A stretch of 64,000 nucleotides of DNA from Hydrogenophaga sp. (GCF_011390835.1 NZ_JAABRQ010000008.1:1-64000); one strand, 5' to 3'; counted from the stretch's first letter, positions 18,454 through 30,676 are shown. Made by a program: numbers and translations. The notes: generated by a model not told the origin, from the letters alone.

Positions 18454-19929
18454 TCAGTTCAGCTTGGAAATGGCAACGTGGCGCAGCAGCTCGGCGACCG
18501 ACGCATCCATCACGTCGGTGAAGGGCTTGGGGTGGATGCCCATGTATAGCACCATGATGGCGAGCAGCGACATCACCAGGAACTCGCGCGCGTTGAGGTC
18601 CAGCAGCGCCTTCACGTTGGCATTGCCCGGCGCGCCGAGGTAGACACGCTTGAACATCCACAGCGAGTAGGCAGCGCCAAAAATCAAGGCCGACGCAGCG
18701 GCAGCGCCGATCCAGAAATTGGCCTTCACCGCTGCGAGGATCACCATCCACTCGCCGACGAAGCCGGCGGTGCCTGGCAAGCCGCAATTGGCCATGACGA
18801 ACAGCAGCGCGAAGGCGGTGAAGTTGGGCATGGTGTTGACCACACCACCGTAGTCGGCGATCTCACGTGAGTGGACCCGGTCGTACAGCACACCGATGGA
18901 GAGGAACATGGCTGCCGACACGAAGCCGTGGGCAATCATCTGCACAATGGCACCGGAGACGCCGAGGTCGCTGAAGACAAAGAAGCCCAGGGTCACGAAG
19001 CCCATGTGGGCCACCGAGGAGTAGGCCACCAGCTTCTTCATGTCCTGCTGCACCATGGCCACCAGGCCCACGTAGATCACAGCAACCAGCGACAGCGTGA
19101 TCATCAGCCAGGCCCATTCCTGCGAGGCATCGGGCAGGATGGGAAGCGAGAAGCGCAGGAAGCCATAGGCCCCGAGCTTGAGCATGATGGCCGCGAGCAC
19201 AGCCGAGCCGCCAGTGGGCGCCTCCACGTGCACATCGGGCAGCCAGGTGTGCACTGGCCACATGGGAACCTTCACGGCGAAAGCGGCAAAGAAGGCAAAG
19301 AACAGCAAGGTCTGTGCGGTACCGCCAAGAGGAAGCTTGTGCCAGGTCGCCAGATCGAAGCTGCCACCCGCCTGGGTGTAGAGGTAGATCAGGGCCACCA
19401 GCATGAGCAGCGAGCCCAGCAGCGTGTAGAGGAAAAACTTGAACGCCGCGTAGATCTTGTTGGGACCACCCCAGATGCCGATGATCAGGTACATCGGAAT
19501 CAGCGTGGCCTCGAAAAACACGTAGAACAGCATCGCGTCGAGCGCGCTGAAGACGCCGATCATCAGTCCAGACAGGATCAGGAACGCGCCCATGTACTGG
19601 TTCACCCGCGTGGTGATGGACTCCCAGCTGGCGATCACCACGATGACCGTGATGAAGGCGGTGAGCAGCACCAGCCACAAGGAAATGCCATCCACACCCA
19701 GGTGGTAGTGGATGTTGAAGCGTGCAATCCAGGCGCTCTTCTCCACGAACTGCATCGCGGCGCTGCCGACCTCAAATCCGGTGTACAGCGGCACCGTAAC
19801 CGCCAGGCCCACCAGGGCGCCGATGAGCGCGATCCAGCGCACCATCTGCGCCTGATCGTCCCGGCCAAAGGCGAGCAGCACGACGCCAAAGAAGATTGGC
19901 GTCCAGATCGCCAGACTCAGCAAACCCAT
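18454..19929 (-). CDS. nuoM: NADH-quinone oxidoreductase subunit M
   Basis: 491 residues and about 14 membrane helices. It contains the subunit M markers FFEATLIPMYLIIGIWGG, VPMWPVHTWLPDVHVEAPTG and KKLVAYSSVAHMGFV. It is the second antiporter-like proton channel of complex I. The gap from the nuoL stop is about 19 bp, indicating cotranscription. Confidence 0.97.
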   Translation of the reverse strand: MGLLSLAIWTPIFFGVVLLAFGRDDQAQMVRWIALIGALVGLAVTVPLYTGFEVGSAAMQFVEKSAWIARFNIHYHLGVDGISLWLVLLTAFITVIVVIASWESITTRVNQYMGAFLILSGLMIGVFSALDAMLFYVFFEATLIPMYLIIGIWGGPNKIYAAFKFFLYTLLGSLLMLVALIYLYTQAGGSFDLATWHKLPLGGTAQTLLFFAFFAAFAVKVPMWPVHTWLPDVHVEAPTGGSAVLAAIMLKLGAYGFLRFSLPILPDASQEWAWLMITLSLVAVIYVGLVAMVQQDMKKLVAYSSVAHMGFVTLGFFVFSDLGVSGAIVQMIAHGFVSAAMFLSIGVLYDRVHSREIADYGGVVNTMPNFTAFALLFVMANCGLPGTAGFVGEWMVILAAVKANFWIGAAAASALIFGAAYSLWMFKRVYLGAPGNANVKALLDLNAREFLVMSLLAIMVLYMGIHPKPFTDVMDASVAELLRHVAISKLN

Positions 19930-19948
19930 CTTGTTCTTCCTCTTGTTC

Positions 19949-21967
19949 TTATCGGGCGAGCCAGACGAAGTACGTCATGAACGACAGCACACCCACAATC
20001 ATCACCAGCGCGTAGTGGTACAGGTAGCCGGTCTGAAACTGGCGCACCACCGATGACACCTTGCTCACCAGCTTCCAGCTGGCATTGACCAGGCCGCCCT
20101 CGATCACGCCCCGGTCGCCTCCCTTCCAAAGCCCCATGCCCACCAGGCGGGCGCCACGCGCCAGCACGTTTTCGTTGAACCAGTCCAGGTAGTACTTGTT
20201 CTCCAGCACCGTGATCACGGGCTTGAGCGCCCGACCGATGGCCGCGGGCACTGCCGGGTTGATCAGGTACATGTACCAGGCGGACACCGCGCCCGCCAGC
20301 GCGAGCCAGAAGGGTGCGGTGGAAAAGGCGTGCAGCGCCATGGCCAGCGGGCCGTGGAACTCTTCAGCAAACCTCGAAAGCGCCGGATGCAGCTCGGCGT
20401 TGATGGTGATCGCGTCTTTCAGGAATTCGCCAAACAGCATGGGCTGGATGGTGAGAAAGCCGATCACCACCGAAGGAATCGCCAGCAGCAGCAGCGGCAC
20501 GGTGACGACCCAGGGTGTCTCGTGCGGCTTGTCATGGCCATGGTCGCCATGACCGTGGTGGGCATCCGGGTTCTGGTGGTAACGCTCCTGGCCGTGGAAC
20601 ACCAGGAAGTACAGGCGGAAGGAGTAGAACGACGTCACAAACACGCCAGCCAGGACCGCGAAGTAGGCGAAGCCCGCGGCCGGCAGATGGCTAAAGTGCA
20701 CCGACTCGATGATGCTGTCCTTGGAATAGAAGCCAGCAAACAGCGGCGTGCCGATCAAGGCCAGTGTGCCCACCAAAGAAGTGATCCAGGTGATCGGCAT
20801 GTATTTACGCAGGCCGCCCATCCAGCGGATGTCCTGGTTGTGGTGCAAGCCCATGATCACCGAACCCGCAGCCAGGAAGAGCAGCGCCTTGAAGAAAGCG
20901 TGCGTCATCAGGTGGAACACCGCCACCGAGTAGGCCGAAGCGCCGAGCGCCACCGTCATGTAGCCAAGCTGCGAGAGCGTGGAATACGCCACCACGCGCT
21001 TGATGTCGTTCTGGATAATGCCCAAAAAGCCCATGAACAGCGCGGTGATGCCGCCGATGACCATGACGAAGTTGAGCGCCGTGTCCGATAGCTCGAACAG
21101 CGGCGACATGCGCGACACCATGAAGATGCCGGCCGTCACCATGGTGGCGGCGTGGATCAGCGCGGAAATCGGCGTCGGGCCCTCCATGGAGTCGGGCAGC
21201 CACACATGCAAGGGAAACTGCGCGCTCTTGCCCATGGCGCCGATGAACAGGCAAATGCAAATCACGGTGATCAGCATCCATTCGGCGCCGCCAAAGGGGT
21301 TGGCGAAGCCGATGGCACCGAGCTCGCCGGCCTTGGCGAATATCTCGCTGTAATTCAACGTGCCGGTGTGGGCAACGATGAGGCCAATGCCCAAGATGAA
21401 GCCGAAGTCGCCCACCCGGTTGACCAGGAACGCCTTCATGTTGGCAAAAATCGCGGTGGGTTTGTTGTACCAGAAGCCGATCAGCAGGTAAGACACCAGG
21501 CCCACTGCTTCCCAGCCGAAGAACAGCTGCAGCAGGTTGTTGCTCATGACCAGCATGAGCATGGAGAAGGTGAACAGCGAGATATAGGCAAAGAAGCGGT
21601 TGTAGCCCTCGTCTTCGTCCATGTAGCCGATGGTGTAGATGTGCACCATCAGCGAGACGAAGGTCACCACGCACATCATCATGGCGGTCAGGCCGTCGAT
21701 CAGGAAGCCGATCTCCATCTTCAGACCACCGACCACCATCCACTCGTAAATGGTGGCGTTGAAACGCGCCCCATCGATCACATCGACCAGCACACCCGCC
21801 GACAGCAGGAACGCCACCAGCACACCCAGGATGGTGAAGGTGTGCGAAGCGCGGCGGCCGATGACATTGCCACCGAACGTGGTGCCAAGGATGCCGGCGA
21901 GCAGCGATCCCACCAGGGGGGCGAGCGGAATGGCCAGCAGGGTGCTTGCAGAAAGGGTGGTGCTCAT
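19949..21967 (-). CDS. nuoL: NADH-quinone oxidoreductase subunit L
   Basis: 672 residues, the largest membrane subunit. It is the distal proton channel, with a long C-terminal amphipathic helix running along the membrane arm. Markers include LFFGWEAVGLVSYLLIGFWY, SAQFPLHVWLPDSMEGPTPI and DIKRVVAYSTLSQLGYM. A histidine-rich loop (HHGHGDHGHDKPHE) lies near residue 480. It follows nuoK by about 42 bp. Confidence 0.97.
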   Translation of the reverse strand: MSTTLSASTLLAIPLAPLVGSLLAGILGTTFGGNVIGRRASHTFTILGVLVAFLLSAGVLVDVIDGARFNATIYEWMVVGGLKMEIGFLIDGLTAMMMCVVTFVSLMVHIYTIGYMDEDEGYNRFFAYISLFTFSMLMLVMSNNLLQLFFGWEAVGLVSYLLIGFWYNKPTAIFANMKAFLVNRVGDFGFILGIGLIVAHTGTLNYSEIFAKAGELGAIGFANPFGGAEWMLITVICICLFIGAMGKSAQFPLHVWLPDSMEGPTPISALIHAATMVTAGIFMVSRMSPLFELSDTALNFVMVIGGITALFMGFLGIIQNDIKRVVAYSTLSQLGYMTVALGASAYSVAVFHLMTHAFFKALLFLAAGSVIMGLHHNQDIRWMGGLRKYMPITWITSLVGTLALIGTPLFAGFYSKDSIIESVHFSHLPAAGFAYFAVLAGVFVTSFYSFRLYFLVFHGQERYHQNPDAHHGHGDHGHDKPHETPWVVTVPLLLLAIPSVVIGFLTIQPMLFGEFLKDAITINAELHPALSRFAEEFHGPLAMALHAFSTAPFWLALAGAVSAWYMYLINPAVPAAIGRALKPVITVLENKYYLDWFNENVLARGARLVGMGLWKGGDRGVIEGGLVNASWKLVSKVSSVVRQFQTGYLYHYALVMIVGVLSFMTYFVWLAR

Positions 21968-22009
21968 GAGGTCTTGCCGGAGGTCACGCAGGGAAATGTC
22001 ACGCGAGCC

Positions 22010-22321
22010 TCAGCCTTTGAGGGTGTTGAGTTCTTCGACGCTGATGGACGCGCGGTTGCGGAACAGCAGCACCAGGATCGCCAGGCCGATTGCCGACTCG
22101 GCGGCCGCCACGGTGAGGATGAAGAACACGAAAACCTGGCCGTGCATGTCGCCCAGGAAGTAAGAGAAGGCCACAAAGTTCATGTTCACCGCCAGCAGCA
22201 TCAGTTCGATGGCCATCAGCAACACGATCAGGTTCTTGCGGTTCAGAAAGATACCGATCACTGACAGCGCAAACAGGATCGCGCTCACCGACAGGAAATG
22301 GCCCAGTGTCAACGTGCTCAT
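22010..22321 (-). CDS. nuoK: NADH-quinone oxidoreductase subunit K
   Basis: 103 residues and three membrane helices. The conserved glutamates are in [12 protein letters not shown] and [10 protein letters not shown], which belong to the proton path of the membrane arm. Its ATG overlaps the nuoJ stop by 4 nt (ATGA). Confidence 0.97.
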   Translation of the reverse strand: MSTLTLGHFLSVSAILFALSVIGIFLNRKNLIVLLMAIELMLLAVNMNFVAFSYFLGDMHGQVFVFFILTVAAAESAIGLAILVLLFRNRASISVEELNTLKG

Positions 22322-22953
22322 ACCTTGCCCTCCTCTGGCGCAGCGGCCGCCGGCGCAGGTTTTTGCGTGGCGTTCATGGGCACCACTACCAGGCGATCGC
22401 TGGCGCGAACACTCACCTGCGCCCCCGGGTTGATGGCCTTGCTGTCCTTGCGCTGACGCAGGGTGAGCGCGATCGCGGCCACCATGGCCACCAGCAGGAT
22501 CACCGCGGCCACCTCGATCGGGTACAGGTACTCGGTGTACAGCAGCAGGCCCAGCGCCTTGGTGTTGGACACTTCACCGGCCACGCTCGCCGCTGGCGCG
22601 GTGATGTTGGGGAAGCCGACCCACAGCACCGCAATGATCTCCAGCGCCACCAGGCCGCCCAGCACCGCCGCCAGCGGGAAATGCTGCCAGAACGACCAGC
22701 GGTCGCCTTCGAGCTTGATGTCCAGCATCATCACCACAAACAGGAACAGCACCATGACCGCTCCGAGGTAGACCAGCACCAGGGTCAGGCCCAGGAACTC
22801 GGCCCTGAGCAGCAGCCACAGCGCAGATGCCTGCGAAAACGACAGCATCAGGAAGAGCACCGCGTGTACCGGGTTGCGCGCAGTGATGACGCGGTAGGCG
22901 GCAAACAGCAGCACAAAAGCGAACAGGTAGAAGAAGCCGGTCTGGTAATCCAT
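22318..22953 (-). CDS. nuoJ: NADH-quinone oxidoreductase subunit J
   Basis: 211 residues with five membrane helices, including the conserved [19 protein letters not shown] segment that forms part of the E-channel of complex I. The C-terminal ~45 residues are alanine/proline-rich and probably disordered. It follows nuoI by about 77 bp, the longest gap in this half of the operon. Confidence 0.95.
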   Translation of the reverse strand: MDYQTGFFYLFAFVLLFAAYRVITARNPVHAVLFLMLSFSQASALWLLLRAEFLGLTLVLVYLGAVMVLFLFVVMMLDIKLEGDRWSFWQHFPLAAVLGGLVALEIIAVLWVGFPNITAPAASVAGEVSNTKALGLLLYTEYLYPIEVAAVILLVAMVAAIALTLRQRKDSKAINPGAQVSVRASDRLVVVPMNATQKPAPAAAAPEEGKV

Positions 22954-23030
22954 GGACGGGTGGGTGATGGGCGTGAGGTGTGGGAAGCTGGGATCACGCT
23001 GAGCAGCGAAGGCTCACCGCGTGTCCAGTT

Positions 23031-23576
23031 TCAACGGTAAGGGGCGTCAGCCGCGCGCGCGGCAGCAATCTCGGTTTCGTAGCGGTCACCCACAGCCAGC
23101 AGCATGTCTTTGGTGAAGTAGAGGTCGCCGCGCTTTTCTCCGTGGTACTCGAGGATGTGGGTTTCAACAATCGCATCCACCGGGCAGGCCTCTTCACAGA
23201 AGCCGCAGAAGATGCATTTGGTCAGATCGATGTCGTAGCGCGTGGTGCGGCGCGTGCCGTCGTCGCGCACATCGGATTCGATGGTGATGGCCATGGCCGG
23301 GCAGACCGCTTCGCAAAGCTTGCAGGCAATGCAGCGCTCCTCACCGTTTTCATAGCGGCGCTGGGCGTGCAGACCTCGAAAGCGCGGTGACAGGGGCGTT
23401 TTTTCTTCCGGAAACTGCACCGTGATCTTGCGGCGCAGCGCGTAACGACCGGTCAAGGCCATGCCCTTGATCAACTCGACCAGGAGAAAGCTCTTGAAGA
23501 AGTCTCGCAACGAAAACGGCGCAACAACGGCAGGCGCGGAGACGCGAGCAGCGATAGGTGCGGTGGTGGTGGTCAT
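23031..23576 (-). CDS. nuoI: NADH-quinone oxidoreductase subunit I
   Basis: 181 residues. Two 4Fe-4S ferredoxin motifs ([12 protein letters not shown] and [12 protein letters not shown]) bind clusters N6a and N6b in the peripheral arm. The N-terminal amphipathic segment anchors it to the membrane. The first ~20 residues ([19 protein letters not shown]) are low complexity and not conserved, so the true start could be slightly downstream. Confidence 0.96.
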   Translation of the reverse strand: MTTTTAPIAARVSAPAVVAPFSLRDFFKSFLLVELIKGMALTGRYALRRKITVQFPEEKTPLSPRFRGLHAQRRYENGEERCIACKLCEAVCPAMAITIESDVRDDGTRRTTRYDIDLTKCIFCGFCEEACPVDAIVETHILEYHGEKRGDLYFTKDMLLAVGDRYETEIAAARAADAPYR

Positions 23577-23615
23577 GAGCGTTGTCCTGAGAGGTCTGGC
23601 GGCGAGATGGCTGGC

Positions 23616-24698
23616 TTACTTCCAGATATTCCACGAGGTCTGCATCAGGCCGCCCACAAAAAGTAGCCAGATCAGGGTCACGGGAATGAAGATCTTCCAG
23701 CCCAGACGCATGATCTGGTCGTAGCGAAAGCGCGGGAACGTGGCTCGCAGCCAGATGAAGATTGAGACCACCAGGAAGGTCTTGAGGCCGAGCCAGATCC
23801 AGCCTGGAATCCAGTTGAACACGGCGCTGTCCACCGGCGGCAGCCAGCCGCCCAGGAACATCAGCACTGCGAGAATGGAGACCAGCCACATGCTGGCGTA
23901 TTCGGCCAGGAAGAAAATAGCGAAACCCATACCCGAGTACTCGACCATATGGCCAGCAACGATCTCGGCCTCGCCCTCGACCACGTCGAACGGGTGGCGG
24001 TTGGTCTCGGCCACGCCGGAGATCAGGAACACCACAAAAATCGGCAGTAGCGGCAGCCAGTTCCAGGAGAGGAAATTCAGGCCCATCTCAGCGCCCATGC
24101 CACGCGCCTGCGACGCCACGATCTCGCCCAGGTGCAGGCTGCCGGCGGTCATCACGACGATGAGGAAGCAGAAGCCGATGGCGATTTCGTAGCTCACCAT
24201 TTGGGCCGACGCGCGCAAGGCACCGAGGAAGGCGTACTTGGAGTTCGACGCCCAGCCGGCAATGATCACGCCGTAGACCTCGATCGAGGTGATGGCCAGG
24301 ATCAGCAGCAGACCAGCGTTGACATTGGCAAGAATCGCATCGGGGCCGAACGGCACCGCCACCCAGGCGGCCAGGGCCGGCATGATCGCCATCATGGGAC
24401 CCAGGCGGAACAGGCCACTGCTGGCCGCGCTCGGACTGATGATTTCCTTGGTCAGCAGCTTGATCGCATCGGCGATCGGTTGTAGCAGGCCAAACGGTCC
24501 GACCCGGTTCGGGCCCAGACGCACCTGCATGAAGCCTAGCAGCTTGCGCTCCCACAGCGTGAGGTAGGCCACCGCACCCATCAACGGTGCGAGCACCGCC
24601 ACGATCTTGATCAGGCTCCAGATCACTGGCCAGGCGGCCGTCGTCCACCAAGGTGCCGCGATCAGCCCCAGGCCACCGTTGTACATCGCGTCGATCAT
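23616..24698 (-). CDS. nuoH: NADH-quinone oxidoreductase subunit H
   Basis: 360 residues and eight membrane helices. This subunit forms the quinone chamber with NuoB and NuoD. Typical segments are [39 protein letters not shown] and EYSGMGFA. The ATG overlaps the nuoG stop by 4 nt. Confidence 0.97.
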   Translation of the reverse strand: MIDAMYNGGLGLIAAPWWTTAAWPVIWSLIKIVAVLAPLMGAVAYLTLWERKLLGFMQVRLGPNRVGPFGLLQPIADAIKLLTKEIISPSAASSGLFRLGPMMAIMPALAAWVAVPFGPDAILANVNAGLLLILAITSIEVYGVIIAGWASNSKYAFLGALRASAQMVSYEIAIGFCFLIVVMTAGSLHLGEIVASQARGMGAEMGLNFLSWNWLPLLPIFVVFLISGVAETNRHPFDVVEGEAEIVAGHMVEYSGMGFAIFFLAEYASMWLVSILAVLMFLGGWLPPVDSAVFNWIPGWIWLGLKTFLVVSIFIWLRATFPRFRYDQIMRLGWKIFIPVTLIWLLFVGGLMQTSWNIWK

Positions 24699-26842
24699 GC
24701 GCTGCCTCCCTCAACCTCGGCGCGAGCCTTGCGCGCGTCGTGCGTCAGCTGCAGCGACGGCGCGCGACGCACCAGGCCATCCAGCTGGTAGATGCTGGCC
24801 ACGCAAGGAGCCTGCGCAGCGGGCGATTGATCAGCAGCTGCGGGACCCAGACCCAGCGCGCCGTTGGACAGACGCGCGACGTCCACCGTCTGGCCGCTGC
24901 TCACCCCCGGCAACGCGGCCGCGAGCACCGCCGCCGACGAGTCGGCATCAAAGCTAGGCAAGGCCAGCAGGTTGCCGAGCACGCGCAACACCTTCCACGC
25001 GGGCCGTGTTTCGCCCAAGGGACGCACCACGGCGTGAAAACTCTGCAGCCGGCCTTCGGCGTTGACGAACGAGCCCGAGGTTTCACTGAACGGGGCAATG
25101 GGCAGCAGCACATCGCTGATGTCCAGGTTGGTCTTGAACGGGCTGAGCGTGACGACCATGCCGGCCTGTGCCAGCGCAGCACCGTCCACAGCTGAATCGG
25201 CACCCGGCTCCAGATTGAGCAACAGCGCGGCCTTCACACCGCCCGCCAGCATCTGCGCCGCATGCTGGCCGCCAGGTCCAGGAATGGCTTTCATCAGCTG
25301 CGCACCGACGGTGTTGGCCGCCTCGGTGAGGTAGCCGACTTGAGCACCGGTGTGCTCGCCAATCCATTGAGCCAGCGCCAGCAAGCTGCTGGCCTTTTCA
25401 TGGTGGGCGGCGGCAGTGCCGAGCAGAATGGCCTTGCGCTCACCGCTCAGCAGGGATTTGGCCACCGCGTGCGCCGCGTCGCTGACGGGTGCGGCCAAGG
25501 GCGGCTGCACACCAGCCGCCTGGGCCACCGCAACCGCGATACCTGCCAGCGCAGCCACCCAGGCGGAGGCATCGGCCTGCACGGTATTGGCCACCGGCAT
25601 CGCCCAGTCCGGCGTCTGCTCGGTCACCACATTCAGCTGTGCACCGTGGCGCACCGCCTGGCGAATGCGCTGCGCGAACAACGGATGGTCCTTGCGCAGG
25701 TTGGAGCCCACCACCAGCACACGCTGCAACCAGGTCAGCTCGGCGATCGGCAGGCCCAGCCAGCGAGCAACACCCGGCGCGGCTGCGCAGTTGAAGTCGG
25801 CATGGCGCAGCCGGCTGTCGATGTTTTCGCTGCCCAGGCCGCGCACCAGCGCACCGGCCAGAGCCAGCTCTTCCACTGTGTTGTGCGGGCTGGCGAGCAG
25901 GCCGATGGCCTGGGCGCCGTGCTCAGCCTTGACCTGCTTGAGGCCATTGGCGACGTATTCCAGTGCTGTCTGCCAGTCCACCGTCTGCCACTGACCGCCC
26001 TGCTTGATCATGGGCGCGGTGAGGCGATCGGCGCTGTCCAGCGCTTCATAGGAGAAGCGGTCGCGGTCGGCAATCCAGCATTCGTTGACTGCCTCGTTCT
26101 CCAGCGGCACCACGCGCATCACCTTGTGGTTTTTGACCTGGACGATGAGGTTGGCGCCGGTGGAATCGTGCGGGCTCACCGACTTGCGGCGCGACAGCTC
26201 CCAGGTGCGGGCCTGATAACGAAACGGCTTGCTGGTCAGTGCGCCCACCGGGCAGATGTCGATCATGTTGCCCGACAGCTCGGAGTCGATCGACTGGCCG
26301 ACAAACGTCTCGATCTCGGCGTGTTCGCCACGGTTCGACATGCCCAGCTCCATCACGCCACCGATCTCCTGACCGAAGCGCACACAGCGGGTGCAGTGGA
26401 TGCAGCGGCTCATCTCTTCCATCGAGATGAGCGGACCGGCGTCCTTGTGGAACACGACGCGCTTTTCTTCCTCGTAGCGCGAGCCCGAACTACCGTAACC
26501 CACAGCCAGGTCTTGCAGCTGGCACTCGCCGCCCTGATCACAGATCGGGCAGTCCAGCGGGTGGTTGATGAGCAGGAATTCCATCACCGACTTCTGCGCC
26601 TTGATGGCCTTGTCGGACTTGGTGCGCACGATCATCCCTTGCGTCACCGGCGTGGCGCAGGCGGGCATGGGCTTGGGCGCCTTCTCCACATCCACCAAGC
26701 ACATGCGGCAGTTGGCCGCAATGGACAGTTTCTTGTGGTAGCAGAAATGCGGGATGTAGGTGCCAGCCTTGTCGGCCGCATGCATCACCATGCTGCCTGG
26801 CGGCACTTCCACTTTTTGACCGTCGAGTTCGATTTCAATCAT
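24695..26842 (-). CDS. nuoG: NADH-quinone oxidoreductase subunit G
   Basis: 715 residues from ATG 26840-26842 ([20 protein letters not shown]). The N-terminal 2Fe-2S domain has [15 protein letters not shown]. It is followed by the [18 protein letters not shown] and [10 protein letters not shown] cluster motifs, then a molybdopterin-oxidoreductase-like domain with no cofactor role. It carries electrons through the peripheral arm. A longer frame to 26875 would overlap nuoF, whereas the chosen start leaves a 13-bp gap. Confidence 0.96.
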   Translation of the reverse strand: MIEIELDGQKVEVPPGSMVMHAADKAGTYIPHFCYHKKLSIAANCRMCLVDVEKAPKPMPACATPVTQGMIVRTKSDKAIKAQKSVMEFLLINHPLDCPICDQGGECQLQDLAVGYGSSGSRYEEEKRVVFHKDAGPLISMEEMSRCIHCTRCVRFGQEIGGVMELGMSNRGEHAEIETFVGQSIDSELSGNMIDICPVGALTSKPFRYQARTWELSRRKSVSPHDSTGANLIVQVKNHKVMRVVPLENEAVNECWIADRDRFSYEALDSADRLTAPMIKQGGQWQTVDWQTALEYVANGLKQVKAEHGAQAIGLLASPHNTVEELALAGALVRGLGSENIDSRLRHADFNCAAAPGVARWLGLPIAELTWLQRVLVVGSNLRKDHPLFAQRIRQAVRHGAQLNVVTEQTPDWAMPVANTVQADASAWVAALAGIAVAVAQAAGVQPPLAAPVSDAAHAVAKSLLSGERKAILLGTAAAHHEKASSLLALAQWIGEHTGAQVGYLTEAANTVGAQLMKAIPGPGGQHAAQMLAGGVKAALLLNLEPGADSAVDGAALAQAGMVVTLSPFKTNLDISDVLLPIAPFSETSGSFVNAEGRLQSFHAVVRPLGETRPAWKVLRVLGNLLALPSFDADSSAAVLAAALPGVSSGQTVDVARLSNGALGLGPAAADQSPAAQAPCVASIYQLDGLVRRAPSLQLTHDARKARAEVEGGSA

Positions 26843-26855
26843 TTGGGATACGTCT

Positions 26856-28223
26856 TCAAACCGCCGCGGCCGCATCGGCCTTGATCATGGCCTCGAACTC
26901 GGGACGGAAGTGCTTGATCATGGCGCGCACCGGCATGGCGGCGGCATCACCCAGCGCGCAGATGGTACGACCCATGATGTTTTCAGCGACGTTGTCGAGC
27001 AGGGCCATGTCGGCAGGCCTGGCCTCACCGCGCTGGATCTTGTCCACCAGGCGCCAGAGCCAGCCCGTCCCCTCGCGACACGGTGTGCACTGGCCGCAGG
27101 ATTCGTGCATGTAGAAGTAGGAGAGGCGCTTGAGCGACTCGACCATGCAGCGGGTGTCGTCCATGACGATGACCGCACCCGAGCCCAGCATCGAGCCGGC
27201 CTTGGCGATGGAGTCATAGTCCATCGTGCACTCCATCATGATGTGTGCCGGCAGCACCGGCGCCGACGAGCCGCCAGGAATCACCGCCTTGAGCGTGCGA
27301 CCGGTGCGCACACCACCGGCGAGTTCCAGCAGCTTGGCAAATGGCGTACCCATGGGCACTTCATAGTTGCCCGGCAGGTTGACGTCGCCACTGACCGAAT
27401 AGATCTTGGTGCCACCGTTGTTGGGTTTGCCGCAATCCAGGTAAGCCTGGCCGCCATTGCGGATGATCCAGGGCACAGCAGCAAAGGTCTCGGTGTTGTT
27501 GATGGTGGTCGGCTTGCCATACAGTCCAAAGCTGGCCGGAAACGGCGGCTTGAAGCGCGGCTGGCCTTTTTTGCCTTCGAGCGATTCGAGCAAGGCTGTT
27601 TCTTCGCCGCAGATGTAGGCGCCAAAGCCATGGAAGGCATGCAGCTGGAAACTGAAGTCGCTACCCATGATGGCCTCACCCAGGTAGCCGGCGGTGCGCG
27701 CTTCTTCCAGCGCAGCTTCAAAGCGCTCGTATTCCTGAAAGATTTCTCCGTGAATGTAGTTGTAGCCCACGCTGATGCCCATAGCGTAGGCCGCAATCGC
27801 CATGCCCTCGATGACGATGTGCGGGTTGTACATCAGGATGTCGCGGTCCTTGCAGGTCCCCGGCTCACCTTCGTCGGAGTTGCAGACGAGGTACTTCTGA
27901 CCCGGGAACTGGCGCGGCATGAAGCTCCACTTCAAGCCGGTGGGGAAGCCTGCGCCACCGCGACCGCGCAGCGCAGATTCCTTGACGGTGGCGATGACCT
28001 GGTCCTTGGTCAGCCCGACCACACCGGTTTCAGGATCGGGCGCCGAACCATCCTGGCCCAGCACCTTGCGCAAGGCCTGGTAACCACCGCGCGCTTCGTA
28101 GTCCTTGAGCGACCAGTTGCTGCCGTTCAGGCCAGCGTAGATCTGCGGGTCGATGTGACGGTCGTGGAAGCAGGTCTGCACGCCGGTGGCGCGGAACTGC
28201 GCAATGACTTGCTCTGCGTTCAT
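26856..28223 (-). CDS. nuoF: NADH-quinone oxidoreductase subunit F
   Basis: 455 residues. It has the NADH-binding glycine-rich loop ([17 protein letters not shown]), the FMN-binding region ([15 protein letters not shown]) and the N3 cluster motif [15 protein letters not shown]. This is the NADH entry point of complex I. The ATG overlaps the nuoE stop by 4 nt. Confidence 0.97.
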   Translation of the reverse strand: MNAEQVIAQFRATGVQTCFHDRHIDPQIYAGLNGSNWSLKDYEARGGYQALRKVLGQDGSAPDPETGVVGLTKDQVIATVKESALRGRGGAGFPTGLKWSFMPRQFPGQKYLVCNSDEGEPGTCKDRDILMYNPHIVIEGMAIAAYAMGISVGYNYIHGEIFQEYERFEAALEEARTAGYLGEAIMGSDFSFQLHAFHGFGAYICGEETALLESLEGKKGQPRFKPPFPASFGLYGKPTTINNTETFAAVPWIIRNGGQAYLDCGKPNNGGTKIYSVSGDVNLPGNYEVPMGTPFAKLLELAGGVRTGRTLKAVIPGGSSAPVLPAHIMMECTMDYDSIAKAGSMLGSGAVIVMDDTRCMVESLKRLSYFYMHESCGQCTPCREGTGWLWRLVDKIQRGEARPADMALLDNVAENIMGRTICALGDAAAMPVRAMIKHFRPEFEAMIKADAAAAV

Positions 28224-28768
28224 GCATGACCCTTTGCGTTCGGTTCGGCCGCGGCAAGCCCATCAATCAACTGATCAAGCTTGGCGTGGCTCATGAAGCT
28301 GCACATGTGCCGGTCGTTGACCAGCATCACCGGCGCGTCGGCGCAGGCACCCAGGCACTCGCTTTGCTGCAGGGTGAAAAGGCCGTCGGTCGTGGTTTCA
28401 CCCATGGCGATGCCGAGCTTCTGCTCCAGGTGGTGCAGCGCCTTGTGACCGTCGCGCAGCTGGCACGGCAGGTTGGTGCAGACGTTGAGCTTGAACTTGC
28501 CCACCGCGCGCTGGTTGTACATGTTGTAGAAGGTCGTGACCTCGTGCACCGCAATCGGCGTCATGCCCAGGTAGGCCGCGACGGCCTTCTCTGCTGCCAC
28601 GCTCACATGGCCCTGCTCCTGCTGCACGATGGACAGGCAGGCCATCACGGCCGACTGCGCCTGATCGGCCGGGTACTTGGCGACTTCGCGCGCGAAGCGG
28701 GCTTGGGTGGAAGCCGACAACACCATCGCGTCAACCGCGCCGTGGTGTCCAGCGGTCGTCACTGTCAT
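28220..28768 (-). CDS. nuoE: NADH-quinone oxidoreductase subunit E
   Basis: 182 residues, thioredoxin-like 2Fe-2S protein (cluster N1a) with C-x4-C (CTNLPC) and C-x3-C (CLGAC). It pairs with NuoF in the NADH dehydrogenase module. The start overlaps the nuoD stop by 4 nt. The N-terminal ~17 residues are not conserved. Confidence 0.96.
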   Translation of the reverse strand: MTVTTAGHHGAVDAMVLSASTQARFAREVAKYPADQAQSAVMACLSIVQQEQGHVSVAAEKAVAAYLGMTPIAVHEVTTFYNMYNQRAVGKFKLNVCTNLPCQLRDGHKALHHLEQKLGIAMGETTTDGLFTLQQSECLGACADAPVMLVNDRHMCSFMSHAKLDQLIDGLAAAEPNAKGHA

Positions 28769-30018
28769 CGATCAATTTCTCCGAAAACAATGTCCATGGT
28801 GCCGATGATGGCCACCGCATCGGCCAGCATGTGGCCCCTGGCCATTTCGTCCATGGTGGACAAGTGTGCAAAACCGGGCGCACGGATCTTCAGGCGGTAG
28901 GGCTTGTTGGCGCCGTCGCTCACCAGGTAGATGCCGAACTCGCCCTTGGGGTGCTCGACAGCGGCATAAGCCTCGCCCTCGGGCACATGGAAGCCTTCTG
29001 TAAAAAGCTTGAAATGGTGGATCAACTCCTCCATGTTCGCCTTCATCGATTCCCGCGCGGGCGGGGCCACCTTGTGGTTGTCGGTGATCACTGGCCCCGG
29101 ATTGGCGCGCAGCCAGTTCACACACTGCTTGATGATGCGGTTGGACTGCTTCATCTCCTCCATGCGAACAAGGTAGCGGTCGTAGGTGTCGCCGGTCTTG
29201 CCCACGGGGATGTCGAAATCCATCCGGTCGTAAACGTCGTATGGCTGCTTCTTGCGCAGGTCCCAGGCAATGCCGGAGCCGCGCAGCATGGGGCCCGTCA
29301 TACCCAGGTTGAGGGCTCGCTCGGGCGTCACGACACCGATACCGACGGTGCGCTGCTTCCAGATGCGGTTGTCCGTGAGCAGGGTGTGGTACTCGGCCAG
29401 GTAGGTAGGAAAGCGCTGAGTAAAGTCGTCGATGAAGTCCAGCAGCGAACCTTGGCGGTTGGTATTCATCTCCGCCATCGCCTTCGCGTTGCGGATCTTG
29501 CTGTGCTGGTACTGCGGCATGGTGTCCGGCAGGTCGCGATAGACACCGCCCGGACGGAAATAGGCCGCATGCATGCGCGCACCCGACACAGCCTCGTACA
29601 TGTCGAACAGGTCTTCGCGCTCACGGAACGCGTAGATCAGGATGGTGGAGCTGCCGCAATCGTTGCCGTGCGAACCCAGCCACATCAGATGGTTCATCAG
29701 GCGGGTGATCTCGCTGAACATCACGCGGATGTACTGTGCGCGGATCGGAACCTCGATACCCAGCAGCTTCTCGATGGCCAGGCAGTAGGCGTGCTCGTTG
29801 CACATCATCGACACGTAATCCAGCCGATCCATGTAGGGCAGCGACTGGATGTAGGTCTTGTGCTCAGCAAGCTTTTCAGTGGCTCGATGCAGAAGGCCGA
29901 TGTGCGGATCGGCGCGTTGCACCACCTCGCCATCGAGCTCCAGCACCAGTCGCAGCACGCCGTGCGCGGCTGGGTGCTGAGGACCGAAGTTCAGGGTGTA
30001 GTTCTTGATCTCAGCCAT
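28765..30018 (-). CDS. nuoD: NADH-quinone oxidoreductase subunit D
   Basis: 417 residues from ATG 30016-30018 ([20 protein letters not shown]). It is the 49-kDa-type subunit that binds quinone together with NuoB. Markers are the GPQHPAAHG loop, ELDGEVV and [18 protein letters not shown]. The open frame extends far upstream inside nuoC, but this start abuts the nuoC stop (TGATG). NuoC and NuoD are separate proteins here, unlike the fused NuoCD of enterobacteria. Confidence 0.97.
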   Translation of the reverse strand: MAEIKNYTLNFGPQHPAAHGVLRLVLELDGEVVQRADPHIGLLHRATEKLAEHKTYIQSLPYMDRLDYVSMMCNEHAYCLAIEKLLGIEVPIRAQYIRVMFSEITRLMNHLMWLGSHGNDCGSSTILIYAFREREDLFDMYEAVSGARMHAAYFRPGGVYRDLPDTMPQYQHSKIRNAKAMAEMNTNRQGSLLDFIDDFTQRFPTYLAEYHTLLTDNRIWKQRTVGIGVVTPERALNLGMTGPMLRGSGIAWDLRKKQPYDVYDRMDFDIPVGKTGDTYDRYLVRMEEMKQSNRIIKQCVNWLRANPGPVITDNHKVAPPARESMKANMEELIHHFKLFTEGFHVPEGEAYAAVEHPKGEFGIYLVSDGANKPYRLKIRAPGFAHLSTMDEMARGHMLADAVAIIGTMDIVFGEIDR

Positions 30019-30650
30019 CAGTGCAAACCACCGTAGTTGTCTTCGCGGATCACGCGCGGCGTGATCTCGCGCGGTTCGATGGTCACCGGCTCGTAAACGA
30101 CGCGCTGGCGCTCGGCGTCGTAGCGCATCTCCACATGGCCCGAGAGCGGGAAATCCTTGCGGAACGGGTGCCCAATGAAGCCGTAATCGGTGAGGATGCG
30201 GCGCAGATCGTTGTGCCCTTCGAATACGATGCCAAACAGGTCGAAGGCTTCGCGCTCGTACCAGTTGGCCGAGGCCCAGAGCAGGGACACGGAGTCGAGC
30301 ACCGGGAAATCGTCTTCGGCGCAGAACACCCTGACCCGCAAGCGGTGGTTGAGGCTGACCGACAGCAGGTGGGCCACAGCCGCAAAGCGCTGGCCCTCCC
30401 AGCGGCCGTCGCCGTAGGCGGAGTAGTCCATGCCGCACAGGTCAACCAATTGTTCGAAACGCGTCTGTGGCGCGTCGCGCAGGGTCTGCATGGCAGACAG
30501 GTAGTCTGGCGCCGCCACCACCAGGGTGAGCTCTTCGCGCTCGATGGTGAGGGAGTGGACGCGATCCCCGAGCAAGGCCGTCACGGTGGTGTGCAGCGCT
30601 TCGGGGCTGGTGGAAATGTCGACGGGGGTGTCGGTCACGGTGTCGCTCAT
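30018..30650 (-). CDS. nuoC: NADH-quinone oxidoreductase subunit C
   Basis: 210 residues, the 30-kDa-type peripheral arm subunit. Markers are [40 protein letters not shown] and SGHVEMRYD. The N-terminal 25 residues are threonine/serine-rich and variable. It is 26 bp downstream of nuoB, and its stop overlaps the nuoD start by one base. Confidence 0.96.
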   Translation of the reverse strand: MSDTVTDTPVDISTSPEALHTTVTALLGDRVHSLTIEREELTLVVAAPDYLSAMQTLRDAPQTRFEQLVDLCGMDYSAYGDGRWEGQRFAAVAHLLSVSLNHRLRVRVFCAEDDFPVLDSVSLLWASANWYEREAFDLFGIVFEGHNDLRRILTDYGFIGHPFRKDFPLSGHVEMRYDAERQRVVYEPVTIEPREITPRVIREDNYGGLH

Positions 30651-30676
30651 GGTATCGCTGCTTGCAGTGGGGCCAG

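Noticed and set aside
25262-26884. 540-codon open frame on the plus strand
   Set aside because: Antisense to nuoG, with the same composition artefact.
28831-30036. 401-codon open frame on the plus strand
   Set aside because: Antisense to nuoD.
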